From positions 1 through 25,978 of the IMG/VR virus record IMGVR_UViG_3300048833_000700: a stretch of 25,978 nucleotides of DNA; one strand, 5' to 3'. Positions 1 through 8,600 of this stretch are shown piece after piece (positions within the stretch are counted from its first letter, which is position 1; every line of letters starts with the position of its first letter). The stretch is from a virus. A model generated the notes under the pieces. It was given only the letters and a program-made list of their open reading frames with translations. It was not told where the DNA came from and searched no databases. Made by a program: the position numbers and the translations under genes.

Positions 1-870
1 TCAGGGTGCGGAAAGTCCGGTGCATCCCTCCCACAAGGTTTGAACGGCAGCGAGAAACTGGTTGGCGTGGTCGCTGGTGAATGCCGTTCCGGCACCCCAA
101 AAAAAGACTTCTTCCTGGCAGTATTGATCGGGGGAGGACCAGTTTCGCCGCAGCGCGTGGATATTGTTGGCTGGGAGAGCACCACCGGTAGTGGTTGCGG
201 TCCATGATGTGCTAGAATTGGATTTCCGGCGGTAGAGGGTTCGAGCTGTTCCGGTGATGGTGGCGAGATAAAGCCCGGTGTTGGACAAGCCAAGCCCGCC
301 GAAGGTCGATAAGGTGTTCAAACCCATTATGGATACCCGCCTTTCACTCCCCACACCGCTCCGAAACAGATCGAAAATATTGCCCGCACCAGGGCGGTTC
401 CCCACAATGCTCTGGGTGGTGTCGCTGTGGTTGGATCGGAATCCTCCGAAATTAGCGATGCTGGTGGAAGAGCATCCCAGGGCTTCGTAAGTCGTGCCAA
501 AATCAAAATGCCCGGTGCTGCCATCACCTCGAACAAACCCGGTTCCATGAGTCACAGTCCCCCCAAACGTCCCACTGCCCCGCGCGATCCAGTCAATTGC
601 ATTCGGGCCAGCAGCTCCCCAGATGGGGAGATAGAAACGTTTGATCGCAGCATGCCAACCTTCGATTTTACCGGTGCGGAAAAATGTGTCGATCGCGGAT
701 AGCTGGGAATTTGAGACAGTGGCACCAGCGGTGACAATGGCGACGATACATGCGGCTGCGTCCGAGTCGATCAGGCTCCACGCTTGGATGTCGCCCAGCA
801 CTATTTTGCTCACGGCTGTATTGCCCAGCCGGATCGTGCTCGGATTCGTAGAGCCCAAACGGATGCTCAT
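1..870 (-). CDS. Distal tail / appendage protein, LamG-like
   Basis: A 289-residue protein, the last late gene seen; its stop codon is the first three bases of the window. The N-terminus has a repeated short strand pattern (IRLGSTNPSTIRLGN, then IVLG), followed by a glycine/serine/threonine-rich region with aromatic residues. This suggests a beta-sandwich such as a concanavalin/LamG-type carbohydrate-binding fold. The start overlaps the upstream stop as ATGA, so translation is probably coupled to the fibre-like gene before it. Position after the hub and fibre genes suggests a virion surface or receptor-binding part. Fold and role are inferred from composition and context; no catalytic motif was seen. 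Confidence 0.6.
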   Translation of the reverse strand: MSIRLGSTNPSTIRLGNTAVSKIVLGDIQAWSLIDSDAAACIVAIVTAGATVSNSQLSAIDTFFRTGKIEGWHAAIKRFYLPIWGAAGPNAIDWIARGSGTFGGTVTHGTGFVRGDGSTGHFDFGTTYEALGCSSTSIANFGGFRSNHSDTTQSIVGNRPGAGNIFDLFRSGVGSERRVSIMGLNTLSTFGGLGLSNTGLYLATITGTARTLYRRKSNSSTSWTATTTGGALPANNIHALRRNWSSPDQYCQEEVFFWGAGTAFTSDHANQFLAAVQTLWEGCTGLSAP

Positions 871-1640
871 TTGATGACGTAAAGGGTGGAGGCTGATTTG
901 TTGGCGATGGCGTCGTATGCTGCTTGTGTGAGAGACACGATGTTCGTGACGGCGTCAGACCCAGCAATACCAGTGGTGTCGGAGGCAGGAACTTTAGCGG
1001 CAGCCCTGACGCCCGCCGGGTCCGCCTCGATGGCGGAGATGACTGAGGCGTTTGTGAGTGCCTCCACATGCGCGGTGATGGCCTGCTTGATTCGCAGAGG
1101 CGAAAATGAGCGCAGGCCTGTCTCTGTGCCGGCTTCGGATTCGGCTTGGGTGGCCGGGGTCTGGGCTGGCTCAGCTCCGAGATCGGCTGGGGTGGCGGGG
1201 ATATCGTCTGCGTCGGCCGGGGTGAACCCAAGGGCAGCGATCACTTGCGCCTGGGTCGGGACGGTGGCCGGGTTTTCCGTGTGGATCGGGATGGATACCT
1301 CGGTCTGGCGCGTGATATCTCGCGAAAACTTGAGCGTGCCTCTGGCGGGGGTGCGGACTTCGGCGGTGGTGAGGTGCTGGGCCTGGATGTCCCAATAGAT
1401 GGTGATGGCATCGATGTCCCTGGTGTCTTGCGGCACGAGGGCGACCAGGGCATTGGTGCCGCTGTGCGTGATCCCGGCCCCGGTGGCCTTTTGGATGAGG
1501 GCTGCGTCATCCGGATCGGTCCGCTTGGCTTTTGCCGTGAAAATGAGGTGCCAGTCGGAGCCGGGCGTGAACCCTGCGTCATCCCATTCCAGAGGAATGG
1601 TGAAGGTCGAGCTGTCTCCGTAGAATTGATTGAGTTTCAT
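867..1640 (-). CDS. Tail fibre-like protein
   Basis: A 257-residue protein. The open frame continues upstream, but only as a shadow of the previous gene. The ATG at 1640 overlaps that gene's stop (ATGA) and is the natural start. The N-terminal ~110 residues look like a beta-rich virion-attachment domain. A linker then carries AQVIAALGFTPADADD, a form of the xALGFTPA unit common in tail fibres. The C-terminus ends SLTQAAYDAIANKSASTLYVIK-like, a motif found at the ends of phage tail and upper-fibre proteins (TQAxYDAL...TLYxI). Placed between the hub region and the last structural gene, it is probably a short fibre or tip component. Confidence 0.7.
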   Translation of the reverse strand: MKLNQFYGDSSTFTIPLEWDDAGFTPGSDWHLIFTAKAKRTDPDDAALIQKATGAGITHSGTNALVALVPQDTRDIDAITIYWDIQAQHLTTAEVRTPARGTLKFSRDITRQTEVSIPIHTENPATVPTQAQVIAALGFTPADADDIPATPADLGAEPAQTPATQAESEAGTETGLRSFSPLRIKQAITAHVEALTNASVISAIEADPAGVRAAAKVPASDTTGIAGSDAVTNIVSLTQAAYDAIANKSASTLYVIK

Positions 1641-2782
1641 GGTGGGTCGAGGGTGACTTGTTCGCCGAAAAGCGTGGGCTTGGAGCCGTAGGGGCCGCGG
1701 TGGTGGAAGGCGCGGCCGTTGACCACGCGGCGGGTGCCGGGTGTGTCGGGAGGATTGATGAAATACCATCCGGACAGGTAGTCCTCGGGATCGAGAGTGC
1801 CGGCGGGGCGGGTCCATTCCCAGGTGTTGTCCACCGAGAAAAACGAGCGCGCGGCCGTGGGCGGATCTGCGTCCCATCCGGCCGGTTCGTCGAGGATGTC
1901 CCACATGACCTTGAACCATGTGCCGGTGTGCTCGTCATCGACGATCCAGCGGCGGCGTGCTTGGCGCGCGCTGGTGCATCCTCGCCATGCGGAGCATGAG
2001 GGTTCTTCGTCGGCATCTTCGGTGTAATCCACCTCGCTGAAATCCGGTGCGGCAGGGTCGGAGAAAATGACGGTCCACACTTCCTCTCCGGTGCCGAGTT
2101 CGGTGATGGGGATGGTCTTGGTGAAGGTTCCCGGGGCTGTGAAATCCCATGACGCGTCGATCGCCGGGCCGTTGATGACCGGATCGAAAAAATACGCGAC
2201 GCCGGCCCCGCTGTCGGTGGTGATGTCCGGATCGTCCGGCGGGTATTGTTGGGAGGATGACGAGGTGAAGGTGCCCTCGATCACGGAATAGAACGGCCCG
2301 CCGATTGGACCCACCAGATTCAGCGAGATTTCATCCGCTGCGGTATCGGTGCGGGTGGTGGATCCGATCTCTTCGAGTTGGCCTGGGCGAGGCGCGAGAT
2401 AATAGGAAAGCGTCTCGGTCAGCGTCTGGGCGTAGATGGCTTGGCACGCAAACGTGGCGGGGGCGGTTTTGATCAGTTGGGTGGTGACCAACGCGGTGGA
2501 ATCCTTGTCCTCGGTCTCAGTGTCCGGATCGTATCCCTCGTGTGGGGTTTCGAGATGCCGATCGTAGGTGTAAACGGTCTGCCGGGAGGCAAACCTGGGC
2601 GGGCAATCTTCCTCCGGGACATCGGGGTGCTCGGGCAGTTCGAACCCGCAGATTGGCACCGTCACGGATTCGCACTCTACCCCCGGCACCGGGCATTCCG
2701 GCAGCTCGCAGCAGCAGCCGGATGCCAGCATGGCGTTCCATGCCGGGAGCGTGTCAATCGGGTCTGCGGTGAATGTGCTCAT
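1637..2782 (-). CDS. Cysteine-rich distal tail protein, hypothetical
   Basis: A 381-residue protein of unknown family. The start at 2782 overlaps the hub gene's stop (ATGA); upstream in-frame codons would lie inside that gene. Residues 23-60 hold seven cysteines (C23, C24, C25, C30, C37, C45, C60) among prolines and acidic residues, followed by a long acidic beta-rich region. A second small cluster, EEPSCSAWRGC, lies near residue 260. The cysteine spacing suggests a metal site or a disulfide-knotted cap, which is inference only. Its place between hub and fibre genes supports a tail-tip role. Confidence 0.6.
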   Translation of the reverse strand: MSTFTADPIDTLPAWNAMLASGCCCELPECPVPGVECESVTVPICGFELPEHPDVPEEDCPPRFASRQTVYTYDRHLETPHEGYDPDTETEDKDSTALVTTQLIKTAPATFACQAIYAQTLTETLSYYLAPRPGQLEEIGSTTRTDTAADEISLNLVGPIGGPFYSVIEGTFTSSSSQQYPPDDPDITTDSGAGVAYFFDPVINGPAIDASWDFTAPGTFTKTIPITELGTGEEVWTVIFSDPAAPDFSEVDYTEDADEEPSCSAWRGCTSARQARRRWIVDDEHTGTWFKVMWDILDEPAGWDADPPTAARSFFSVDNTWEWTRPAGTLDPEDYLSGWYFINPPDTPGTRRVVNGRAFHHRGPYGSKPTLFGEQVTLDPP

Positions 2783-4932
2783 GCGCGGACGAGTATCCAG
2801 TTTCCGAGGCAAGCCTGGGTGGCGAGGCTGCCGACTCCGGCGGGTAAAAAGGTGGCGTCCGTCCAGCGGCCGAGTTCGTAGTAGAGTTTGCGGCCGGTGC
2901 GGGAGTCGTAGGTGATGGCATCGTTGGCCGGGACGGTGGTCGCGGGGGTGCCGTATGCACCGGCGGTCACGGACAGTCCGGGCAGCAGGATGCCGTCCGC
3001 GGCGGTGGCGGTGCAGGTGGCCTCTGCCCAGAGGATTTTCCCACCGAGGGTGACCACGCCGGTGGTGGCATCGAGCACCTTGTAATCCGCCAGGGTGGCG
3101 GTGCCTCCATGGCTGCCGGAAATGATACCGCCCTGCAGATAGGTGTCGCCCTCATCATCCTGATAGAGGGTGAAAAACGCACCGGCGAGTGACCCGCCAC
3201 CGCCGCCGGGTGCGAAGATGTTATCGGGTGTGTGGTAGGGGCCGACCGTATCGCCGCGGGCGGAGGGCTCGTCTTCGGATCCGTATTTTTCGGAGGTGCG
3301 TTCGTCCGCGGAAAACCAGGTGACCGGGAGGGTGCGGAACATGCGTTGCAACTCCAGAAAATCCTGGATGGCGAGATACGGGGCCGGGCCGAACTCCACT
3401 GTCGATCTGCCAGTGACCAGGTCCCAGGTCACGGCGTGGATCAGGGCGTTCATGGTCTCGTAAGCGCTGTTGCCGGTGCCGCTGATGTTGAGTTTTTTTC
3501 CGATCAATCTGGCCACTTGCACGTCCTCTGCAGCGGTCGTGCAGGAGCCTTGCCAACGGTTCCCGGCGACGATGGCGTTGTAGGCGGATTCCGCGATGCC
3601 GGCGGGCACGGATTCAGGTGCCGGCCACTGGCTGGGGCCGTAGTAGATTTTGGTTCGGGCATTGGTGGCCACGATCTGGCATTCCGGCGTTCCTTGGGCG
3701 ATCGCGGCGATGGTTTCCGCGCTGGCACCGGCGGCGGCCACCACGGTGGGTTTGACCACCATCTTGCTCACCCGCACCCGCATGTGATCCTCGATCGCGC
3801 CGCGGATGAGTTCGCGGGGATACTTGTCCGGATCCGGGCTGGTGAGGCGCGTGGCCCGCGGGTTGATCAGTGGGGCCTGGTCTCCGGGTTCTTCGATGAG
3901 TTCGCGCTCGACGGCGCTGATGGTGATTTCCTCATTGGGGACGTTGCGCAAATGCAGATATTTGTTTTTGATCCAGCGCTTGGCGGCATCGGTGGATTTG
4001 TTCGCCTCGGTGGCGATGGTCAGCGCGTAGATGCGGGTCTTCTGGGCCTGCATGTTGAGGCCTGCCAGCGGCACGGATGCGCAGATCACTTGCGGGCCGG
4101 CGTCTGGCCCGGTGGTCGGGTATTTATCCACGATGGCGCGGCGGAAGATTTCCGGGTCGCCATCGACATTGGCCTCTCCGGCGTATTCATAGACCACCCG
4201 CACTGCGGCCGGGATGAGGTCCGCGCGCTCGGTGATCCGGATGTCCTGGACGTCATCCGCCGCGCCGACTTCGAAGTCCACGGCCGTGGCGGAGGCGGCC
4301 GGGGTGACATGGAATGTGGGTGGCGTGGTCGTGTGGTCGATCCATGGCTGCCAATCCGGATGAAAGCGCAGGGCCATGCGGATGATCTCCGCGATGGTGA
4401 TGTTGGATACTTCCGCCGGCAGCGGGATCTCTCCGGTGGGGATGGATCCTGCCTGGATGGCGATGCCCACCGATGCGGCATAGGTGATGGCATTGGTGAT
4501 GACTTCCCCCACGCTGATGCGGGTACCGGCGGAGGACATGCCAAAGACGGCGCGGGGCACCTGGATGTCGGATCGCACGTGGGCGTTTTCCTCCTCGTCC
4601 ACCACCACCCCGAATCCCCATGGCTCCTGATAGGGTGTTTGGTCCAGATCCGCCCAGGCATCCGAGATGATGTATTCATGGCCCTCTTCCTCCGGCGATC
4701 CGTATTTGGGGATGCTGGTCACGATGCCCTGGAAAAACTTCACCGGACTGCCCGCACCGGTCTGGTAGGTGAGCACGGCCGCCGCGCGGTAGGCCAGGGT
4801 TTCCGCGGCTTGGATGGTGGTGTCACGCGTGAATGCCATCGAAGAAACTCCATTGGCCACGAAGGTTCCGCCGGCCAGGGTGAGGCCGAGGGATTCCAGC
4901 GTGGAGCCGTTGAGTTTCCAGATCAGGGACAT
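2779..4932 (-). CDS. Tail hub / central tail-tip protein
   Basis: A 717-residue protein directly after the tape measure, where siphophages keep the distal-tail and hub proteins. The N-terminus (MSLIWKLNGSTLESLGLTL) resembles the opening of hub proteins that sit on the tail tube. Residues ~1-400 have mixed alpha/beta texture with many short strands, as in gp27/gpD-like hubs. Near residue 575 a PGGGGGS linker leads to a separate C-terminal domain rich in G/T/A (TLYQDDEGDTYLQGGII). The end, ATQACLGNWILVRA, is typical of a structural tip domain. There is a 3-nt gap to the upstream gene and an ATGA overlap downstream. No lysozyme or peptidase motif was seen. Confidence 0.6.
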   Translation of the reverse strand: MSLIWKLNGSTLESLGLTLAGGTFVANGVSSMAFTRDTTIQAAETLAYRAAAVLTYQTGAGSPVKFFQGIVTSIPKYGSPEEEGHEYIISDAWADLDQTPYQEPWGFGVVVDEEENAHVRSDIQVPRAVFGMSSAGTRISVGEVITNAITYAASVGIAIQAGSIPTGEIPLPAEVSNITIAEIIRMALRFHPDWQPWIDHTTTPPTFHVTPAASATAVDFEVGAADDVQDIRITERADLIPAAVRVVYEYAGEANVDGDPEIFRRAIVDKYPTTGPDAGPQVICASVPLAGLNMQAQKTRIYALTIATEANKSTDAAKRWIKNKYLHLRNVPNEEITISAVERELIEEPGDQAPLINPRATRLTSPDPDKYPRELIRGAIEDHMRVRVSKMVVKPTVVAAAGASAETIAAIAQGTPECQIVATNARTKIYYGPSQWPAPESVPAGIAESAYNAIVAGNRWQGSCTTAAEDVQVARLIGKKLNISGTGNSAYETMNALIHAVTWDLVTGRSTVEFGPAPYLAIQDFLELQRMFRTLPVTWFSADERTSEKYGSEDEPSARGDTVGPYHTPDNIFAPGGGGGSLAGAFFTLYQDDEGDTYLQGGIISGSHGGTATLADYKVLDATTGVVTLGGKILWAEATCTATAADGILLPGLSVTAGAYGTPATTVPANDAITYDSRTGRKLYYELGRWTDATFLPAGVGSLATQACLGNWILVRA

Positions 4933-4935
4933 GGG

Positions 4936-6600
4936 TTATTTTCCGGTGCGGTTGCGTTTCGCCTGGCCTTGCAGGTTTTCGATATCCTTGGCCATGGCCT
5001 GCATTTCCTTGAGCGTGGCGGTCAGGGTTTTGAACATCGCAGCGCTCATGTTCTTGGCCTCTTGTTGCACATCGCGGGTAAGGGATTCGGTCTCGCCCAA
5101 ATTGGTGCCGTCTGCCAAGCGGTCCGCCACGCGCTGCGCAGGGCGGTTGGTGGTGCCAGAGGCATCGATGCGGCCGGCGAACTGCCTCGCCTTGGCATCG
5201 AGCGCCGCCTGCTTGCGCTCGATCTCCGCTTGCGCGGCCGCGCGGGATGCTTGTTCGGCTTTGCGATCTGCTTCGGCTTTCGCACGGGCTTCCGCCGCTT
5301 TGGCGGCCGCTTCGGATGTCGTGCTGCGGGCCCCCGCGCGAGCGTTGTATTCGTCCCGGATGGCGGGTGCGCGGATGGCTTCCAGTTCGGCCGCTTGCTT
5401 GGCCCGGGCCGCGGCATCGCGGGCGGCGATTGCGGCAGCGTCAGCTTGTTGTTGTTGCTGGGTGAGTCCGGATGTTGCCAGATTGATATCTCCGTCGATG
5501 CTGGCCAGACGGGAGCGGTCTTTTACTGAAACTGAATTCGCCTGCGCGCGCGTGCGGGCCAGTTCTTCCTGAAGCCGGCGGGTTTCGTCGGTGTCTTTGA
5601 ATGTTTGATAGGTGACCCCTGTCACGGGATCCCGATTTGTGATTTTTTCCCGACTGGCCTTGATCTCGGCTTCTTGTTTTTCGATCGCTACGGCGGCGGC
5701 ATTCGCTGCCTGCACCCGTCCCCTGAGCGCTGCCTTTTCCGCTTCCAGGTCGGCAAGCCGTTGGGCGGTCCCGTCCGCATCGGCCTTTTGTCTCTGCGCG
5801 GTTTCCGCTTTGTTTTTGGCCTGGATCGCGGCGATGTTCTTGAGGGCTGCCAGATCGTCGATCTTGGCTTTGGCCCGGGCTTTTTCGTCGGCCTCACGCA
5901 CGGCGGCCACTTCGCGGATTTTGGTCGCCTCGTCCTTCTTCGGGTCCGCTTGGATGCTGGCGATTTCGGCGTCGCGGCGCGCGGTGTCCACTCCAAGTTG
6001 GGCATCGCGCCTGGCGCGGATCAGCTCGATCTGGCGTTCGATTTCCGCATTCTGGTCGCGGTAGGATTGCTCCTCATCGTCCAATGCATCGAGCCATTCC
6101 TGGAGAGCGGCGGCGGATTTTTCGCCCGCCACTTCCGCGGCTTTTTCGCGGAGTTTTTCCAGGGCTTCCGTGGCCTCTTCCGCACCGTCTTTTACTTCTC
6201 CGCCGGCGAAGAGTCCGGCGAGTTTCGGGCCAAGGACGGAAAAGGAAACGGCGGCCATCGATACCACACCGGCCAGTCCCATGGTGCCGCCGAGTTGCAT
6301 CACCAGGGACGGGATGTTGTTCAGAACCCCACGGATTCCGTATTGAGCGTCTTCAATGCCCTGGGAGAGGGACAAGACCGCCGCGCCCATGTTGCGGGTG
6401 GATCGCTGGACTTCCGGGGCTGCCTGGGAGATGCCATCGAGTGCATCCTTGGTTTTTTTCGCGGCGGGAGCGATCCCGGTTTGCGTCTTCGGATCCTGGA
6501 GCTTTTCGGATAGATCATCGGCCGCCGCCGTTACCTTGTCGATCTCGTTCGCCGCGGCTTGTGCGCCTTCGGTCTGGAGCTGGATTTTGACGGGTTTCAT
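4936..6600 (-). CDS. Tape measure protein (short)
   Basis: A 554-residue, largely alpha-helical protein. Residues ~68-135 contain SLSQGIEDAQYGIRGVLNNI-type sequence followed by a hydrophobic stretch (LGGTMGLAGVVSMAAVSFSVLGPKLAGL), the usual membrane-active segment of tape measures. Residues ~140-520 are Ala/Lys/Glu/Arg-rich coiled coil with a QQQQQ run. At about 0.15 nm per residue this would specify a tail of roughly 80 nm, short but within siphophage range. It lies between two small tail proteins and the hub, the normal site for this gene. The start context is AACCATG without a Shine-Dalgarno sequence. Confidence 0.8.
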   Translation of the reverse strand: MKPVKIQLQTEGAQAAANEIDKVTAAADDLSEKLQDPKTQTGIAPAAKKTKDALDGISQAAPEVQRSTRNMGAAVLSLSQGIEDAQYGIRGVLNNIPSLVMQLGGTMGLAGVVSMAAVSFSVLGPKLAGLFAGGEVKDGAEEATEALEKLREKAAEVAGEKSAAALQEWLDALDDEEQSYRDQNAEIERQIELIRARRDAQLGVDTARRDAEIASIQADPKKDEATKIREVAAVREADEKARAKAKIDDLAALKNIAAIQAKNKAETAQRQKADADGTAQRLADLEAEKAALRGRVQAANAAAVAIEKQEAEIKASREKITNRDPVTGVTYQTFKDTDETRRLQEELARTRAQANSVSVKDRSRLASIDGDINLATSGLTQQQQQADAAAIAARDAAARAKQAAELEAIRAPAIRDEYNARAGARSTTSEAAAKAAEARAKAEADRKAEQASRAAAQAEIERKQAALDAKARQFAGRIDASGTTNRPAQRVADRLADGTNLGETESLTRDVQQEAKNMSAAMFKTLTATLKEMQAMAKDIENLQGQAKRNRTGK

Positions 6601-6609
6601 GGTTCGGGA

Positions 6610-7050
6610 TCAAGCCAGGGAGGTGCCGGCCTCGATGGCGGTGAGCTCGCCGCCGATGAAGGTGAGGGTGTAGCGGCCGAGATGGTCTTGGTTGGAGGCA
6701 TCCCACTCGGTGATGCAGGCGTTTTTCAGGGTGATGCCGCTGCCGTTGGCGAACTGCATTTTCACGTCAGCCATGGTGCGCGGCAGGGTGATCGGATAGA
6801 TGGCGGCGGCCTTGGCGGCGTTCTCCACGGTGAGCGGCGTATCCACCGGCAGCTCCTTGCAGAGGGAGAAGGTGAGCGTGTGCTGCTCATTGCCGCGCGG
6901 GCGCGCCTTGATGCCGGCCGCGCGGAACAAGGGCACCGGCGTCACCACCTGCCGGCCGTTGATTTTCACGACGTCCCACATCGGCTCGCCCAGGGCGACG
7001 AGCAATGTCGTGCCATGCCGCACCTGGACGAGACTGTCGTAAACTTCCAT
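6610..7050 (-). CDS. Small tail protein, possible tape-measure chaperone
   Basis: A 146-residue protein of unknown family just upstream of the tape measure. It has alternating charged and hydrophobic beta strands (VKINGRQVVTPVPLFRA, YTLTFIGGELTAI) and no membrane segment. In long-tailed phages this slot usually holds tail assembly chaperones or a second tube-like protein. The beta-rich texture favours a tube-related or tail-assembly structural protein over a helical chaperone. A 9-nt gap separates it from the tape measure. No frameshift site joining it to a neighbour was seen. Confidence 0.6.
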   Translation of the reverse strand: MEVYDSLVQVRHGTTLLVALGEPMWDVVKINGRQVVTPVPLFRAAGIKARPRGNEQHTLTFSLCKELPVDTPLTVENAAKAAAIYPITLPRTMADVKMQFANGSGITLKNACITEWDASNQDHLGRYTLTFIGGELTAIEAGTSLA

Positions 7051-7057
7051 TCCGGGA

Positions 7058-7495
7058 TCAGAGGGTTAGGGATACGGGGCCGCTGCGGGGGGTGTCACTC
7101 ACATCGCCCACGGCGATGTCGCCCGAGAAACCATCTTCCATCAACCAATCCAGGTCGACGATGGGTGTCCCGGAGCTCCCATTGAGTGCGGCGATGAGTA
7201 CGTTACCGCCAATGCTTTTGAGCTCCCAGTCTAACTCGAAAGCTTCTTTGATCCGGTATGCCAGACTCGGTTGGACATAAACCATTTTCCCCGAAATCCT
7301 GACGCCATCGTAAAATCCATTGGCTGCCGCGGGATTAGTGATTCCGGTGACCACGATCCCTGATCCAGGTGCTCCTTGGATAATCTGAGACTCCGGCGTA
7401 ACCGGTGAGGAGGACGGCACCGGCAGCGTGACGGCCGCCGGAGTGCCGGGTGTGGGAGACATGCTGGCGAGGGATACGCTTACGGGTGTGCTCAT
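7058..7495 (-). CDS. Small tail protein, hypothetical
   Basis: A 145-residue protein with a Pro/Ser/Val-rich N-terminus (~40 residues, low complexity) and a beta-rich core ending SDTPRSGPVSLTL. No known motif was recognised. It lies between the tube-like protein and the gene before the tape measure, so a tail-assembly or tail-decoration role is likely by position. It starts 65 nt after the upstream stop; that gap contains a GC-rich hairpin at 7541-7560. No Shine-Dalgarno sequence is visible upstream. Confidence 0.6.
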   Translation of the reverse strand: MSTPVSVSLASMSPTPGTPAAVTLPVPSSSPVTPESQIIQGAPGSGIVVTGITNPAAANGFYDGVRISGKMVYVQPSLAYRIKEAFELDWELKSIGGNVLIAALNGSSGTPIVDLDWLMEDGFSGDIAVGDVSDTPRSGPVSLTL

Positions 7496-7540
7496 GACGG
7501 GTGCGGGCTGTGAGTTCGACGAAAAATGGCGGGCGGGGTT

Positions 7541-7560
7541 GGACCGCCGGCCTGCGGTCC
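7541..7560 (-). terminator. Hairpin after the tail tube gene
   Basis: GGACCGC (7541-7547) pairs with GCGGTCC (7554-7560) over a 6-nt loop, ending one base from the stop codon of the tube-like gene on the minus strand. No U-tract follows directly; a short T run lies about 15 nt further on. It may be a weak terminator or an mRNA-stabilising stem that raises tube-protein yield over the genes downstream. Confidence 0.4.
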
Positions 7561-8097
7561 TCAGTCGGTGAGGTTGGTGATGGTGCCGGTGGTGAGCGGG
7601 CTGTATAGTTGTTCAATGACCAGGGCATACGGATCGAGCCGCTCGCCGAACTTGTAGCCTTCGATGGTGGCCTCACCCCAGATGTTGAGCACGATGATCG
7701 GGCTTTGGTTCTGGTCATAGGCCTGGATAATCCACCAGCCGCGCAGCGAGTCCGCCCGCGAGCCAGGCACGAAAATGCCGGTGCTCGAGTTCGGCACGCC
7801 GCCGCCCAGGACCAGCTCCGCCAGCGTGGTTTTGGTGAACTCCTGCAAGCTGAATGCATGCGTCATGGTGGAGCTGAGCGGGATTTTCTTGCGCGTCTGG
7901 TAGCGGCCGGGTGAGGGCGAGCGCCGCGTGGCGAACTGCTGCGTGAACTTCGGCTCCCAGTCCTCCACGGTCGGGAACTTGATGTAATTGGTGGTCGGGT
8001 CCGTGTCCGGCCGCGCGGTGGCGGAGACGAGCACGCTATCGATGGTTTCCCCCTCGCGGGCGAACAGTAGGTGTGAACCTAGGATCAGGTCTTTCAT
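7561..8097 (-). CDS. Major tail tube-like protein
   Basis: A 178-residue, mostly beta protein containing VEDWEPKFTQQFATRRSPSP, then a central HAFSLQEFTKTTLAELVLGG helix and a C-terminal beta region. This layout, with size and position ahead of the tape measure, fits a major tail tube protein. The family was not recognised with certainty. The gene is flanked by intergenic gaps of 29 and 65 nt, the latter with a hairpin. This is unlike the overlapping neighbours and is common for a highly expressed structural gene. Start context is CACCATG with no Shine-Dalgarno sequence. Confidence 0.65.
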   Translation of the reverse strand: MKDLILGSHLLFAREGETIDSVLVSATARPDTDPTTNYIKFPTVEDWEPKFTQQFATRRSPSPGRYQTRKKIPLSSTMTHAFSLQEFTKTTLAELVLGGGVPNSSTGIFVPGSRADSLRGWWIIQAYDQNQSPIIVLNIWGEATIEGYKFGERLDPYALVIEQLYSPLTTGTITNLTD

Positions 8098-8126
8098 GGT
8101 GTGTGTGTTCTAACGTTTTTGGTGCT

Positions 8127-8600
8127 TCATGGAGATTCCGGCTGCGGGGCAATGATGATCCGCGTTTTGAATACCGCCTGGCGGATGATGTATTCGTCAT
8201 CCTCCACATCGGTGAAGGAATCCATATCCAGCCAGAAATGTTGATCGCCCCGCCCCAGGCTGTCTCCCTGGAGCAGCAGGCAGAGCGCTTCCCAACGGTC
8301 GTCCTCATCCTCGTCTTCCGCCTCCGGTTGCTCCGGGGTGATGGTGGGCAGCTCAATCAGGGTGATGGGAATGCTCACCTCCAGCTTGATCATGCCCTTG
8401 CGTGGCCGGGCGTTGCCGTCCTTTTTCCCCTCTGCCACGCCGATGACCAGGCACTGGCCGTGGGTGCTGGCCGCGGCGGCCACCGCCACGTCGTTCCAGA
8501 TATTGGTCCGGCGCTTGATGAGGATTTCATCCAGCTCGAACTGCTCGGAATCCACTATGAGATCGCGGATGTTGCGCCGGATGGAATAGAGCTGGCTCAT
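8127..8600 (-). CDS. Tail completion protein, Mu gp37-like position
   Basis: A 157-residue protein with a helical N-terminus (MSQLYSIRRNIRDLIVDSEQ), a beta core with LVIGVAEGKKDGN, an acidic loop EAEDEDEDDRWEAL, and a C-terminal strand RIIIAPQPESP. Size, fold texture and location between the gpG-like gene and the tube protein match the tail-terminator/completion slot of Mu-like and HK97-like phages. Its start overlaps the gpG-like stop by ATGA, indicating coupled translation. Assignment is mainly by synteny. Confidence 0.6.
   Translation of the reverse strand: MSQLYSIRRNIRDLIVDSEQFELDEILIKRRTNIWNDVAVAAAASTHGQCLVIGVAEGKKDGNARPRKGMIKLEVSIPITLIELPTITPEQPEAEDEDEDDRWEALCLLLQGDSLGRGDQHFWLDMDSFTDVEDDEYIIRQAVFKTRIIIAPQPESP

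Noticed and set aside
3232-5529. Long plus-strand open frame (765 codons) across the hub and tape measure genes
   Set aside because: Gly/Arg/His-rich composition and full antisense overlap with two well-formed tail genes; a high-GC shadow.
7335-7859. Minus-strand frame overlapping the tube-like and next tail genes
   Set aside because: Different frame from both real genes, Arg/Ser/Pro-rich, and spans a gene boundary and hairpin.
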